The notes beneath the pieces are model-generated. The model did no database searches. It was not told where the DNA came from and worked only from the letters and a program-made list of their open reading frames with translations. Shown one piece after another: positions 16,353 to 25,397 of a stretch of DNA of 64,000 nt. The translations under genes were made by a program, and so were the position numbers. The first letter of the stretch is position 1. Each line of letters opens with the position of its first letter. The stretch is from Pseudomonas neuropathica (GTDB taxonomy: Bacteria; Pseudomonadota; Gammaproteobacteria; Pseudomonadales; Pseudomonadaceae): assembly GCF_015461835.1 (NCBI RefSeq), contig NZ_JACOPX010000001.1, positions 1 through 64,000 of the forward strand, read 5' to 3'.

Positions 16353-17798
16353 TCACGCCACGATGTCGCTGGTCGCTGCCTGGCCAACGGTGCTGACCTG
16401 GAAGTCCGCCACGCCGTGCCCGGAGAAGTCCACCGACAGCAGGCTATTGCCGCCCGACGACGTCAGGATGGCGTCGCCGGCAGAACCGGTGAAGCTGCTG
16501 ACGAAGTGCAGGCCGGCACCGTTGGTGATACCGGTCAGATCGATTTTGTCCAGACCGCTGACGAAATCGAGGATCTGATCAATCGCACCTGGCTTGGAGT
16601 CCGAGCTGGCAGCGAACACAAAGGTGTCCGAACCGGCGCCGCCCCACAGCTTGTCGGCACCACCGCCACCCCAGAGGATGTCGTTGCCGGCACCGCCCTT
16701 GAGTTCGTTGGCCACACTGTTGCCGATCAGCAGATCGTTGCCGGAACCACCGATTGCGTTCTCGATGATCGCGCCTTTGGCGATGGATACGTTGCCCACC
16801 ATGCCGCCAACGTCGGAGAACGAGGCGTCATTGAGGTTGATCTTCTGGTTCTGGGTGAAGCCCGAGAAGTCCAGAGTATCCTTGCCGCTCGCGTCCCACA
16901 CCGAGAACACCACTTTGTCACTCGACGACGAAGCGCTGAGGAAATCACGGCCAGTGTTGGAGTTGAAGCCGTAGGTGGTGTCACCGGTACGAGTGGTGGT
17001 GTTGGCACCGTAGAGCTTCTGGATGGCAGCGATATCGTCCATCAGCGGGCCGGACGAATACGCTTCGACACCGCCCTTGCTGAAGTTCTGACTGGTGTTG
17101 CTTTCGCTCCAGTAGCTCATGACGCTGTAGCCGCGAGTGTCTTGGCCGTAGGACGCGTCGTTGTAGGTCGGGTTGCCATTCCCGGCGTTGTAGTCGCCAG
17201 GGTGAGCGAGGCCCAGGCTGTGGCCGATTTCGTGAGTCAGGGTCTGACGACCGTAGTTGTTCAGGTCCGGATTCTTGTTCTGCGTGTAGCCACTGTTGAT
17301 CAGGTACCACGAGGTGCCGTCATAACCGGCGCCGGTGCCTGGCAGATAGGCGAACGCTGCAGCACCATCCTGGCCACCGCTGTAGTTACCGAAGGTCATG
17401 TGGCCGTCACCGCCAGAGGCTTTCTCGGTGAAGGTCACGTTGGCCACGTCAGCCCAGGATTGCATGGCGAGCTTGGCCTGGGCCTGTTGTTGTGCACTGA
17501 ACTGACTGAACCCGGTGATCCCGTGCTTGTTCATCGTGCTGGACGATGCCGAGGCCAGGAACGTATAGGTGAGTTCGATCTTGCCGCTGCCATCCTTGTC
17601 CTGGTAGGCAGCGCCGTCGCGCAGCAACTGGGTTGCGGCCTGATCGACGGAAAAGGAGGGTTTGCCATTGACCGTGAGGTTGCCACCGCGGTCGTACTGA
17701 TGGCTGAAGCTATTGATCTGGTTGTACGCCGAGCTGAAGGCTGACAGCTGGAAAGCCTGTTCGGCGGTATCAATAGCATTCGCTTTAACTTTCGACAT
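16353..17798 (-). CDS. aprA: Serralysin-type alkaline metalloprotease
   Basis: Extracellular zinc protease of 481 aa (also called AprX in P. fluorescens). The start at 17798 has AGGAAG 7 bases upstream; a longer frame to 17903 lacks this. A propeptide-like N-terminus is followed by the metzincin domain with zinc ligands in [12 protein letters not shown] (His189, Glu190, His193, His199) and the Met-turn SVMSYW (Met227, Tyr229). The C-terminal beta-roll carries RTX repeats [20 protein letters not shown] and GGAGSDTF (about 350-392). No Sec signal is present; the tail ends SDIVA, the type I signal read by AprDEF. First gene of the protease operon, with a 450-base AT-rich upstream region. The leader contains a perfect RsmA-type site. 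Confidence 0.97.
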   Translation of the reverse strand: MSKVKANAIDTAEQAFQLSAFSSAYNQINSFSHQYDRGGNLTVNGKPSFSVDQAATQLLRDGAAYQDKDGSGKIELTYTFLASASSSTMNKHGITGFSQFSAQQQAQAKLAMQSWADVANVTFTEKASGGDGHMTFGNYSGGQDGAAAFAYLPGTGAGYDGTSWYLINSGYTQNKNPDLNNYGRQTLTHEIGHSLGLAHPGDYNAGNGNPTYNDASYGQDTRGYSVMSYWSESNTSQNFSKGGVEAYSSGPLMDDIAAIQKLYGANTTTRTGDTTYGFNSNTGRDFLSASSSSDKVVFSVWDASGKDTLDFSGFTQNQKINLNDASFSDVGGMVGNVSIAKGAIIENAIGGSGNDLLIGNSVANELKGGAGNDILWGGGGADKLWGGAGSDTFVFAASSDSKPGAIDQILDFVSGLDKIDLTGITNGAGLHFVSSFTGSAGDAILTSSGGNSLLSVDFSGHGVADFQVSTVGQAATSDIVA

Positions 17799-17804
17799 AA
17801 ACAC

Positions 17805-17814
17805 ACTTCCTTGT
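17805..17814 (-). promoter_or_regulatory. RsmA/RsmE (CsrA) binding site over aprA SD
   Basis: On the aprA message the bases read ACAAGGAAGU, a perfect match to the published CsrA/RsmA consensus (A/U)CANGGANG(U/A). They form the Shine-Dalgarno itself, 6 bases from the ATG. Binding would block translation until Gac-controlled small RNAs titrate the repressor. Gac/Rsm control of aprA is established in P. fluorescens CHA0. Confidence 0.75.
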
Positions 17815-17838
17815 TTAGCAATGGAACAGTTTTTGTCC

Positions 17839-17870
17839 GATAGGACTTTCTCTGGCGAGATCGTCCTATC
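17839..17870. promoter_or_regulatory. Inverted repeat in aprA leader
   Basis: GATAGGAC at 17839-17846 and its exact inverse GTCCTATC at 17863-17870 are 16 bases apart, about 41 bases before the aprA ATG. It could be a DNA operator or a leader-RNA hairpin; the GGA in one arm could offer a second RsmA contact in the message. Confidence 0.4.
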
Positions 17871-17913
17871 ACTCGCCCAATGAAGGCGTAAGAAACCTGA
17901 CACAATTTGAAAT

Positions 17914-17970
17914 CTGCCGTAAAGGATTTTTTTGAAATCAAATCGGGCTGTTTCCGGAAACTGCCGTAAA
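17914..17970. promoter_or_regulatory. Direct repeat CTGCCGTAAA upstream of aprA
   Basis: The decamer CTGCCGTAAA occurs at 17914-17923 and 17961-17970 in the same orientation, 47 bases apart (about 4.5 helical turns), each preceded by AAA or AAAT. Next to the second copy is the perfect palindrome TTTCCGGAAA (17951-17960). Two equal sites in a protease promoter region suggest paired binding by an activator or repressor that I cannot name. The rest of the 17799-18148 gap is AT-rich (for example ATTTAAATATTAAAT near 18036) and contains no gene. Confidence 0.4.
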
Positions 17971-18148
17971 CAAAGCGTGCGGGGGTGAAAGAATGTTTTA
18001 GTTGCGGAGTTCTTGCCTAATTGTCTGACGATTTTCTATTTAAATATTAAATATGGGTAAGTTGTTTTTTGTTAGCCGTGTCTCACTTTCCTGCACTTTA
18101 TTAGTGCGATGCCAGTGTATTGATATCAACCAGATGGTTCACCCAAAC

Positions 18149-18241
18149 TGTAGGAGCTGACGAGTGAAACGAGGCTGCGATCTTTTGACTTTGCCTTCTA
18201 AAAGCAAGATCAAAAGATCGCAGCCTGCGGCAGCTCCTACA
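18149..18241. repeat. REPIN copy C (TGTAGGAGCTG family)
   Basis: The same outer arms TGTAGGAGCT / AGCTCCTACA and inner GGCTGCGATCTTTTGA / TCAAAAGATCGCAGCC as copies A, B and D. The left spacer reads GACGAGTGAAACGAG, the variant seen inverted in copy A. It separates the aprA promoter region from the end of the PotF-like gene, 14 bases after that gene's stop. Confidence 0.85.
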
Positions 18242-18254
18242 GGGGAAAAGCGGG

Positions 18255-19340
18255 TCAGCTACCCGTGCGGATCTTGTTCCACACCCGCGTGCGGATCCGG
18301 TCAATGTTCAACGGCATCGCCTCCAGCGCAAACAGTTTGCCCATCATTTCCGGACTCGGATAAACCTTGGTGTCGTTCTTGATCGCCGGGTCGATCAGGC
18401 TGTCTGCCTGCTCGTTACCATTGGCGTAATGCACGTAGTTGCTGATGCCCGCCATCACGTCCGGACGCAGCAGGTAGTTCATGAACGCGTACCCGGCCTT
18501 CTCGTCCGGCGCATCGGCCGGCATGGCGACCATGTCGAACCAGATCGCCGCGCCTTCCTTGGGAATTGCGTAGCCAATGTCGACGCCATTTTTCGCTTCT
18601 TTGGCGCGGTTCTCGGCCTGCAGGATGTCGCCGGAGAAACCGACCGCCACGCAGATGTCGCCGTTGGCCAGGTCGCTGGTGTATTTCGATGAGTGGAAGT
18701 AGCTGACGTATGGCCGCACTTTCATCAGCAGCGCTTCGGCTTTTTTATAGTCCTCGGGATTCTTGCTGTGGTGTGGCAGGCCCAGGTAGTTGAGCGCCGC
18801 CGGCAGTAATTCCGGGCCGTTGTCGAGGATCGCCACACCGCACTTCTGCAGTTTTTCCATGTACTCGGGCTTGAAGATCAGGTCCCAGGAATCCACAGGT
18901 GCGTTGTCGCCCAGCACCGCTTTGACCTTGGCGATGTTGTAGCCGATGCCGGTGCTGCCCCACAGATAGGGGAAGCCGTGTTCGTTGTTCGGGTCATTGG
19001 TCTGCAGCGCTTTGAGCAGCACCGGATTGAGGTTCTTCCAGTTCGGCAGCTGACTCTTGTCGAGTTTCTTCAGCGCCCCGCCCTGAATCTGCCGAGCCAT
19101 GAAGTGGTTGGACGGAAACACCACGTCGTACCCGGATTTACCGGTCATCAATTTGCCGTCGAGGGTTTCGTTGCTGTCGTAGACGTCATAAGTGACCCCC
19201 ACGCCGGTTTCTTTCTCGAAGTTCTTGGTGGTGTCCGGCGCGATGTAGTCGGACCAGTTGTAAACCTTGACCGTTTCCGCTGCCTGAGCAAGGGAAACGG
19301 CGAGCATCAGCGGTGCCAGAGCGAGGGTCTTGCGGATCAT
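18255..19340 (-). CDS. Polyamine ABC transporter binding protein (PotF/SpuD-like)
   Basis: Periplasmic solute-binding protein of 361 aa. The start at 19340 is preceded by AGGA at 8 bases. A signal peptide covers residues 1-20 (cut after AQA), followed by the family hallmark VKVYNWSDYIAPDT. The motifs YDVVFPSNHFMARQ and YLWGSTGIGYN are typical of the putrescine/spermidine-binding PotF, SpuD and SpuE proteins. No permease or ATPase genes lie nearby, so it must use a transporter encoded elsewhere or act in sensing. It is the last gene of a minus-strand set with a cupin, an FAD amine oxidase-like enzyme and an AraC regulator (gaps of 42-58 bases), which suggests uptake linked to oxidation of a polyamine-like compound. 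Confidence 0.88.
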   Translation of the reverse strand: MIRKTLALAPLMLAVSLAQAAETVKVYNWSDYIAPDTTKNFEKETGVGVTYDVYDSNETLDGKLMTGKSGYDVVFPSNHFMARQIQGGALKKLDKSQLPNWKNLNPVLLKALQTNDPNNEHGFPYLWGSTGIGYNIAKVKAVLGDNAPVDSWDLIFKPEYMEKLQKCGVAILDNGPELLPAALNYLGLPHHSKNPEDYKKAEALLMKVRPYVSYFHSSKYTSDLANGDICVAVGFSGDILQAENRAKEAKNGVDIGYAIPKEGAAIWFDMVAMPADAPDEKAGYAFMNYLLRPDVMAGISNYVHYANGNEQADSLIDPAIKNDTKVYPSPEMMGKLFALEAMPLNIDRIRTRVWNKIRTGS

Positions 19341-19398
19341 GGATCGATTCCTGTGTGGGTTTTCTTTTTTGTTGGCAGGCAATCAAAGGATCAAACAA

Positions 19399-19743
19399 TC
19401 AGAAAATCAGCACGTAGCTCTTGCGCACGGTTTCCTGGATATCCCAGATACCGAGCGTGTTGGCTGGCAACATCAGTGCGTCGCCGCCTTGTATGTGCAG
19501 GGTTTCGCCGCCACCGTCGGGGGTGAACGTGCAGCGCCCGGAAATGAAATGGCAGAACTCCTGCGCGGTGATCTGCCGACGCCAGCGCCCGGGCGTGCAT
19601 TCCCAGACGCCGGTTTCGACGCCGTCATCGCGCTCGACGCTGGTGGTCGAAGCAATCGCCACCGGCTCGCCGAGGGGCACGGCCACCGGGTTGGACTCAT
19701 CCAGTTGCAGGGTTGCGGTGTTTTTAAACTGGGTAATGCTCAT
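19399..19743 (-). CDS. Cupin-domain protein (DUF861/EutQ-like)
   Basis: A 114-aa single-domain cupin. The motifs GVWECTPGRWRR, EFCHFISGRCTFTPDGG and GDALMLPANTLGIWDI match the small cupins often encoded beside amine oxidoreductases in Pseudomonas. His65 in motif 1 is kept but the usual HxH metal pair is reduced, so metal binding is uncertain. Its position between the FAD enzyme and the binding protein suggests an accessory role in polyamine handling, but the substrate is unknown. Confidence 0.75.
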   Translation of the reverse strand: MSITQFKNTATLQLDESNPVAVPLGEPVAIASTTSVERDDGVETGVWECTPGRWRRQITAQEFCHFISGRCTFTPDGGGETLHIQGGDALMLPANTLGIWDIQETVRKSYVLIF

Positions 19744-19785
19744 GGTCTGACCTGTCTTTTGGGCTTTCTTGAAGTAAATCGACGT

Positions 19786-21192
19786 TCAATGCATGAAGCC
19801 TTCCATGAAACCCGCCACCTGGCTGGCGAGTTTGCGCCGCCATGGCGCGGTCGCCGGGTTGGCCAGGGTCTGGTCTTCGTGGACGAAACTTTTGATGATC
19901 GCGTTGTAGCCCAACCAGCGGCATGGCTCCGGCTCCCAAGCGCGCAGCGCATGAATGCCACCATCCGGCAGCACCCACGGTTGCTGAGTCAGTTCGGTGT
20001 CGCGCTCAAGAATCAAGTCCGCCAGGGTGCGCCCGCCGAGATTGCTCGCGCCGACGCCCTCCCCGCCATAACCGCCGGACAGCGCGATGCCATTGGCGCG
20101 ATCGCAAAGCATGTGCGGTTTGAAGTGCCGGGACATCCCGAGGTTGCCGCCCCAGGCGTGAGTGATCTGCACGTTTTTCAGTTGCGGGAACAGTTCGCCG
20201 AACAGATAACGGCGCAACTCGACTTCATCACGAGTCAGATCAAAGTTATGGCGCAGCTTGCCAGCGAACTGGTAACCGCCACGGGCGCCGAAGATCAGCC
20301 GATTGTCGGCGCTGCGCTGGCCGTAAGTGACCTGACGACTGAATTCGCTGAACGCCTGACCACGGCTCAGGCCAATTTCGTCCCAAGTCGCGGCAGACAA
20401 TGGCTCGGTGGCGACAATCAGGCTTTGCACCGGTAGCTGATAGCGCCCCAGCGGTGGCAAGGTCACCGAATAACCCTCAACGGCTGGCACGATCCAGCGA
20501 CTGCGCACGCAGGCTTTCGCCGTGCGTAGACTGCCCGACTGCCAATGGGTAACCGGGCTGTTTTCGTAGATCTTCACGCCCATGCTCTGCACGATGCGCG
20601 CCAGGCCGCGCACCAGTTTCGCCGGGTGGATGGTCGCCACGTGCGGCGCGTAAATCCCGCCATAAGGCTTGGCGACGCGGATCTGCTGGGCCAGTTGCTC
20701 GGGACTGAGCCAACGATAATCGTCATCGGTCAGGCCTTGGGCGTGCAGTTTGCCCAAGTACTCGCGCAGTGAGGCTTCTTGTTCCGGATAACGCGCCGCG
20801 CAGTACAGCACGCCGCCCTTGCGGTAATCGCAATCGATGCCTTCGCGTTCGAGGACGACTTCCACTTCATCGGGAATGCTGTGCAGCAGATCGAAGGACG
20901 CGCGACGCTGTTCTGGCGAGAGGCCGGCCAACAACCGATCCTCGCCGAGCAGGTTGCCCATCAACCAGCCGCCATTACGACCGGAAGCGCCGAAACCGGC
21001 GGTCTGTGCTTCGACAATCGCGATGTCGAGCCCCGGCGCGAGCTTCTTCAGGTAGTACGCGGTCCACAGCCCCGTGTAACCGGCGCCGATGATCGCCACG
21101 TCGACGTCCAGATCACGCTCAAGCTCGGGCCGCGCGGTCAGCGGCTCATCGAGTTGGTCCATCCACAAACTGATAGTGCGCCACGCCGGCAT
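19786..21192 (-). CDS. FAD-dependent amine oxidoreductase (PuuB-like)
   Basis: DAO-family flavoenzyme of 468 aa. The start at 21192 is supported by GGAG 6-7 bases upstream. The dinucleotide-binding motif is clear at residues 32-37 (VAIIGAGYTGLWTAYYL), and the second FAD contact GFGASGRNGGW is characteristic of gamma-glutamylputrescine oxidoreductases and related enzymes. The end includes LSGGYGGEGVGASNLGGRTLAD, which closes the FAD site. With a PotF-like receptor and a cupin in the same transcript, the likely role is oxidative breakdown of a polyamine or its glutamyl derivative. No PuuA-type ligase is adjacent, so free amines are also possible. Confidence 0.85.
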   Translation of the reverse strand: MPAWRTISLWMDQLDEPLTARPELERDLDVDVAIIGAGYTGLWTAYYLKKLAPGLDIAIVEAQTAGFGASGRNGGWLMGNLLGEDRLLAGLSPEQRRASFDLLHSIPDEVEVVLEREGIDCDYRKGGVLYCAARYPEQEASLREYLGKLHAQGLTDDDYRWLSPEQLAQQIRVAKPYGGIYAPHVATIHPAKLVRGLARIVQSMGVKIYENSPVTHWQSGSLRTAKACVRSRWIVPAVEGYSVTLPPLGRYQLPVQSLIVATEPLSAATWDEIGLSRGQAFSEFSRQVTYGQRSADNRLIFGARGGYQFAGKLRHNFDLTRDEVELRRYLFGELFPQLKNVQITHAWGGNLGMSRHFKPHMLCDRANGIALSGGYGGEGVGASNLGGRTLADLILERDTELTQQPWVLPDGGIHALRAWEPEPCRWLGYNAIIKSFVHEDQTLANPATAPWRRKLASQVAGFMEGFMH

Positions 21193-21244
21193 GCAAGACT
21201 CCGCCACTGAAAACCTTCGATGGCGTCGATCCTAGTGGCTGTGC

Positions 21245-22060
21245 TCAGTGGATGTCTTGCGCGCGTGCCCGCAAAGAAATTTGTTTCGCGTAAGCCTTCG
21301 GCGACTGGCCGGTGTGCTGACGGAAACAGCTGTAGAACGCCGATAACGAATTGAAACCCGCAGCGAAAGCCAGTTCATCGATGCGCACCGGCGGCGTGGC
21401 GTTATCGAGCGAGCGCAACAGATGTTGCAGGCGCGCCAGATTGACGTAGCGATAGAAGCTTTGCCCAAGCACCTGGTTGAGCAGATAGGAAATCTGATTG
21501 CGGCTATACCCGCACTCCTTCGCCACCCGCTGCAAATCGAGTTCGGGGTCGAGGTACGGTTGCTGTTTTTCGAAGTACTGCTGCAGGTCTTCGGCCATGA
21601 AGCTCAACTGGCGCGGCGACAGGCCCAGGCGGCTGACCGCTGGACGCTGACTGGGTACCGTTGTGCTGGCGGACTGCGCGCGCACCAATGAAGCGTATTC
21701 ATTGACGCGCCAGATCAGGCCGTCCCTGACCGTGATCGCTTCGCTGGAACGAAACGACACCAACCCTTCACCACCGCGCAGCGTCACTTCATATTGGATG
21801 AACGCGGTGTTGCCATCGACGCGAATGCGGTCGCAATGCTCAAGCAGTTCGTCGGATTCGCGCGGCATACTCACGCGCACGTATTCACGCAACTCATCGA
21901 GACCGAGCACCCGGTTCTGGAAAAAATCGTTGTACTGGATGTCCGGGTGGTACAGCGCCATGACGCTGTCGAGGTCGCGGTGCTTCCAGCTCAGGTGATA
22001 GCGCATGACCGTGGCCGCCGTGGCCTGGGTCTGTTCTGGGCCGTCGTCGTCGGCGTGCAT
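21245..22060 (-). CDS. AraC-family regulator with SnoaL-like N-terminus
   Basis: A 271-aa transcription factor. Residues 15-130 read like a SnoaL/NTF2-like ligand pocket (WKHRDLDSVMALYHPDIQYND, FIQYEVTLRGGEGLVSFRSSEAITVRDGLIWRVNEY), an uncommon partner for AraC domains. Residues 165-262 hold the two helix-turn-helix motifs of the AraC/XylS domain, with the signature around ELAFAAGFNSLSAFYSCFRQHTGQSPKAY. It is the first gene of the polyamine-type set, 52 bases before the FAD enzyme, so it probably controls that set and itself. The start codon is ATG. Confidence 0.85.
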   Translation of the reverse strand: MHADDDGPEQTQATAATVMRYHLSWKHRDLDSVMALYHPDIQYNDFFQNRVLGLDELREYVRVSMPRESDELLEHCDRIRVDGNTAFIQYEVTLRGGEGLVSFRSSEAITVRDGLIWRVNEYASLVRAQSASTTVPSQRPAVSRLGLSPRQLSFMAEDLQQYFEKQQPYLDPELDLQRVAKECGYSRNQISYLLNQVLGQSFYRYVNLARLQHLLRSLDNATPPVRIDELAFAAGFNSLSAFYSCFRQHTGQSPKAYAKQISLRARAQDIH

Positions 22061-22323
22061 AAAGGGCTCGGCGCAAAAGAATCGAGCTTGCCGAAGTTCG
22101 GCGCGGGCTTCAATGACTAATCCGTAGTGGCCATTTGGCGACGATTGCGTAGGCCGTGACTTACATCAAAAAATGCGAAGCAATCGCAAAATGAACTGAA
22201 AAATCTCACAGGAATTTCACATGCGGATGCTACTTTTAATGTCAGTCACCGGTTGAGCCAATGAAGGCTCTTCCCACCTAACATGAGCAAACGGAAGCGC
22301 TCGATGAAGAAGGCGGGCAACAT

Positions 22324-22596
22324 ATGAATAAAGGGTCAAGCAAAGTCACGTTTCCCAACGCATGCCAGTTGATGCGCTGGCATTTCCATCCGATGGGGTT
22401 CGAGGCAACGATGGACGCACCGGGCAGTATGATCGCCCGACTGTTCGATCGTGCCAGCGGCGAAACCATGATCGCTATCGCCGGGATCCCGTGCGCGACG
22501 GTGATGAATGCAGCGGATGTCGAGCGAATCATCGAGGCTGTGGAGGACGAACTGGAAGCGTTCGTTCCTCCGGAGTCTCTCAAGAGTTACGCGTAA
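22324..22596 (+). CDS. DUF1652 family protein
   Basis: A 90-aa protein of the Pseudomonas DUF1652 family, whose members have no established function. The core runs from about residue 15 to 82: an aromatic opening (LMRWHFHPMGFEATM), a beta-rich middle with RLFDRASGETMIAIAGIP, and an acidic C-terminal helix (VERIIEAVEDELEAF). There is no signal peptide or membrane segment, so it is probably cytoplasmic. It is transcribed alone and ends at a bidirectional terminator shared with the helicase gene. GGCGGGC lies upstream of the ATG as a modest ribosome site. Confidence 0.75.
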   Translation: MNKGSSKVTFPNACQLMRWHFHPMGFEATMDAPGSMIARLFDRASGETMIAIAGIPCATVMNAADVERIIEAVEDELEAFVPPESLKSYA

Positions 22597-22613
22597 GATT
22601 ATGATTTAAAACG

Positions 22614-22641
22614 AAAAGCCCGCAGCGATGCGGGCTTTTTT
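22614..22641. terminator. Bidirectional terminator
   Basis: Stem AGCCCGCA (22617-22624) / TGCGGGCT (22629-22636), with AAAA before and TTTTTT after. T-runs occur on both strands, so it can end the DUF1652 gene and the convergent helicase gene (stop at 22646). Confidence 0.85.
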
Positions 22642-22645
22642 GTGC

Positions 22646-25120
22646 TTACGCGGTTTGCTTGGCGGCGCGGTGATCAACGAAAAACGGCTTGCCTTTGGCC
22701 ACCCGGTCAGACGCCCGTGGCATGTTCACCGCTTGCGCTTCCTGCGGTTCGACATACCAGTAGCAATGGCTGACCGCCCGCGTGATGCCGACATACGCCA
22801 GGCGCAGGATTTCGTCTTTTTGCGCCGTGTCGTAGGGCTCGCTGTCGCCCGACTTGCCCAGGCCCGCCATGCGATAGACCTGATTCTTGTAGGGCGAACT
22901 GGTCAGATGCTGGCAATCACCGAGCAGAAACACCGCGTCAGCCTGCAAGCCTTTGGCGCTGTGGTAGGTCAGTTGCTTCAGGCGTCGCGCTTCATACGGC
23001 AAGCTCGAATCAACATTAACTACAGACTGAATATGCTCTTCAATCAATAACTTATCGCTGCTTTTTCGATAAAGCATCAAGATCGAATGACCTTGACGAT
23101 AATGTTCGGCAAGGCGCTGGCCCAAGGCCTGATCGTCGCGTTCCAGCACGTTGACCGGTTGCAACGGCTTGGGTGCGCCGCTGGCCTTGGCTTTCTTGCC
23201 CGGAATCGCCGGCGCCGCGCGGACGATATGTTCAGCGGCATCAATGATGTGCTGGTGACTGCGGTAGTTATCACTGAGCATTACCCGCGTAGTGCTCGGC
23301 GACGGGAACTCCTTGTCGAACGCCATGAAATAACTCGGCGAACTGCCGCGCCAACCGTAAATCGACTGCCAGTCATCACCGACGCACAGCAACGACGAAC
23401 GCTGCGCGCCCCGCCCGACGTGCATGGCCGGGCCACGACTGCGGATTTCCGTCAGACTTGCGCAAATCCACGAGACGATCTGTGGCGAAACGTCCTGAAA
23501 TTCGTCGATCATCAAGTGCGACAACGGCCTGAGTAACTCGTCGCTCAACAGCTTGAGGTTCTCCGGTGAATGCTCGCTGAACAGCGCGAACATGCGGTTG
23601 TAGGTCATGATCGGTGGTTTCTGATCGAGCAAATGATCTTCAAAGGCGCGCCAGAACAGACTCAAGGCTTCAAAGAAGAAACGATCCGGGTCGTCCTTGG
23701 CGAAACTCATGCGACCGACCGCGTCAGGCACATCCAGGCCGAGGTTCTCGATGAAGCCTGCCGCCGCTACAAAACAGTCGAGCAATGGCGCGGAAGCCAG
23801 CTCACCCTTGACCTTGTAATCGAAGCCCGGCCCGGCACTGGCATCGCCTGCCAAAGTAGCCAGAACACGTTTTGATGACTCATAACTATCAAGCCAAATC
23901 AAAGGTTTACGACAGAAAGCTTGAAACAGGGTGCGCTTGACTGCCCACTCTGCGCGCACGCTGAGCTTGGCGTTTGGGCGGCTGACCTGCGGGTTTTCCC
24001 GCGGATCGAAACCGAGCACCACCCACGCATCCAGGCTCGGAATGTAACCATGACAATGAAATTTCGCGCCGTTGATATCGAAACTCTGCCGATTCGGCTC
24101 AATGCCCTTGATCGGCCAGGCACCCGCGCGGAACCACAGATCTTCGATGGCGTCGCACAGCTCTTCGTCGCGCCGCGATGCCAGCTCCGTTACTGCGACG
24201 CGCTTCTGCACATCCGGGTGATCACGCTCCAGCTCCTTGAGCTGCAAACCGGCGCGGGACAGTGGCTGAATCAAATGTCGAAAACGCTCGTCCTCGTTGA
24301 ACAAGCGGTGATAGCAGGCGTTGAGTTGCTGACGTTGCGCATCGTTGATGCGAAGGTCGAACGGATTACTGTCGACCTCCTCCTCAGCCCCCTGAACTCG
24401 ATGACTGAGGTTTTCAAAGGCCTGCAAGCGCTCGAAACCCGGCAAGCTGCGCACCATCGGCAGGATGCGCGAGTGGAAGGTACGCACCAGCTCGCGTGCC
24501 TGGCGCAGGTTCAGCGCCCGCCCCCAGAGCGCGAACAGCTCGATCAGTTTGTTGATGAAATCCTTGCGCGACTCGCGGGTGAAGGTCACTACGGTCATCG
24601 AATCCAGCTCAAAACCCAGATAGTGGTTGAGCAACAGAATACGCAGGACCAGCGTGGTGGACTTACCCGCGCCCGCGCCGGCAACCACTGATGTTGACGG
24701 GGTTTCGCTGAAAATCATCTTCCATTGCGCGGTACTTGGCTGAGCATGCTCAGGCAACAAACGGGCAACATCGGCCTTCATGCGCTTTTTCAGCTCGGCC
24801 GTCAACGGCAGGCGCCAATCATCGAACAGATGATTATCAACGCTGGGCGGGCGATGCTCAGTGTTACGACTGTCACGGATCAGCAGCACCTGACGGCCTT
24901 CTTCCAGCCCCTCAAGCTTGCCTTCCTTAAAGCCATATTCGACGCCAGCGGTATGCCCACTGCGGAAACCATCGGCCTGACCGTGCAACCACGACGCACG
25001 GTGCTGCGCGCGCAGTCGGGTCAAACCGTGGCCGAAGAAGCGTGCAGCCAGGCGTTTGAACCATGGCATCTCGGCCAAGGGGCGAAGTTCGGGAGGAAGA
25101 TCGGGGGTGTGTTGCGCCAC
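22646..25120 (-). CDS. UvrD/Rep-family (superfamily 1) DNA helicase
   Basis: An 824-aa ATP-driven 3'-5' type helicase. The first 110 residues are a specific extension with a charged stretch (GFKEGKLEGLEEGRQ). Then come Walker A AGAGAGKSTT (about 147-156), motif Ia VVTFTRESRKDF, motif II DEFQDVSPQI, motif III GDDWQSIYGWRG, motif V LTYHSAKGLQADAVFL and motif VI LAYVGITRA. The overall build resembles helicase IV (HelD) relatives more than UvrD or Rep because of the N-terminal extension and split first domain. No nuclease domain is visible. It starts at GTG with GGAG 8 bases upstream. The role is probably DNA repair or recombination; a defence role cannot be excluded but no partner gene supports it. 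Confidence 0.85.
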   Translation of the reverse strand: MAQHTPDLPPELRPLAEMPWFKRLAARFFGHGLTRLRAQHRASWLHGQADGFRSGHTAGVEYGFKEGKLEGLEEGRQVLLIRDSRNTEHRPPSVDNHLFDDWRLPLTAELKKRMKADVARLLPEHAQPSTAQWKMIFSETPSTSVVAGAGAGKSTTLVLRILLLNHYLGFELDSMTVVTFTRESRKDFINKLIELFALWGRALNLRQARELVRTFHSRILPMVRSLPGFERLQAFENLSHRVQGAEEEVDSNPFDLRINDAQRQQLNACYHRLFNEDERFRHLIQPLSRAGLQLKELERDHPDVQKRVAVTELASRRDEELCDAIEDLWFRAGAWPIKGIEPNRQSFDINGAKFHCHGYIPSLDAWVVLGFDPRENPQVSRPNAKLSVRAEWAVKRTLFQAFCRKPLIWLDSYESSKRVLATLAGDASAGPGFDYKVKGELASAPLLDCFVAAAGFIENLGLDVPDAVGRMSFAKDDPDRFFFEALSLFWRAFEDHLLDQKPPIMTYNRMFALFSEHSPENLKLLSDELLRPLSHLMIDEFQDVSPQIVSWICASLTEIRSRGPAMHVGRGAQRSSLLCVGDDWQSIYGWRGSSPSYFMAFDKEFPSPSTTRVMLSDNYRSHQHIIDAAEHIVRAAPAIPGKKAKASGAPKPLQPVNVLERDDQALGQRLAEHYRQGHSILMLYRKSSDKLLIEEHIQSVVNVDSSLPYEARRLKQLTYHSAKGLQADAVFLLGDCQHLTSSPYKNQVYRMAGLGKSGDSEPYDTAQKDEILRLAYVGITRAVSHCYWYVEPQEAQAVNMPRASDRVAKGKPFFVDHRAAKQTA

Positions 25121-25397
25121 GCTGACGGGCTCCAGTGTGTGAGGCTGTAGCGGCTATGGTGTCTTTATTTGCCGCCCAGTTCTAGCGAAATGCTTTCAGG
25201 TCATTGGTTTAGGCGATGAACTGAAGGTGGGATGAGATGCTTCACAGCTATTTTCCTATCGAGCATTTCGATTATAACGCCGTACTTTTTACGCTTTTTA
25301 TCGATTATTGACTGATAGATGATAGCCGTCATAAACCACCGGTCTCACGTCGGGTGCGCCCTTCACGCCTCGCGTCGAACCTATTGAGGAGACGATC

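Noticed and set aside
16305..17744. Antisense frame over aprA
   Set aside because: It lies wholly within aprA, which has zinc and RTX motifs; no independent evidence for the antisense frame.
22646..25120. Helicase considered as part of an anti-phage defence system
   Set aside because: No nuclease, methylase or other defence partner lies next to it; neighbours are housekeeping genes and it fits a repair helicase.
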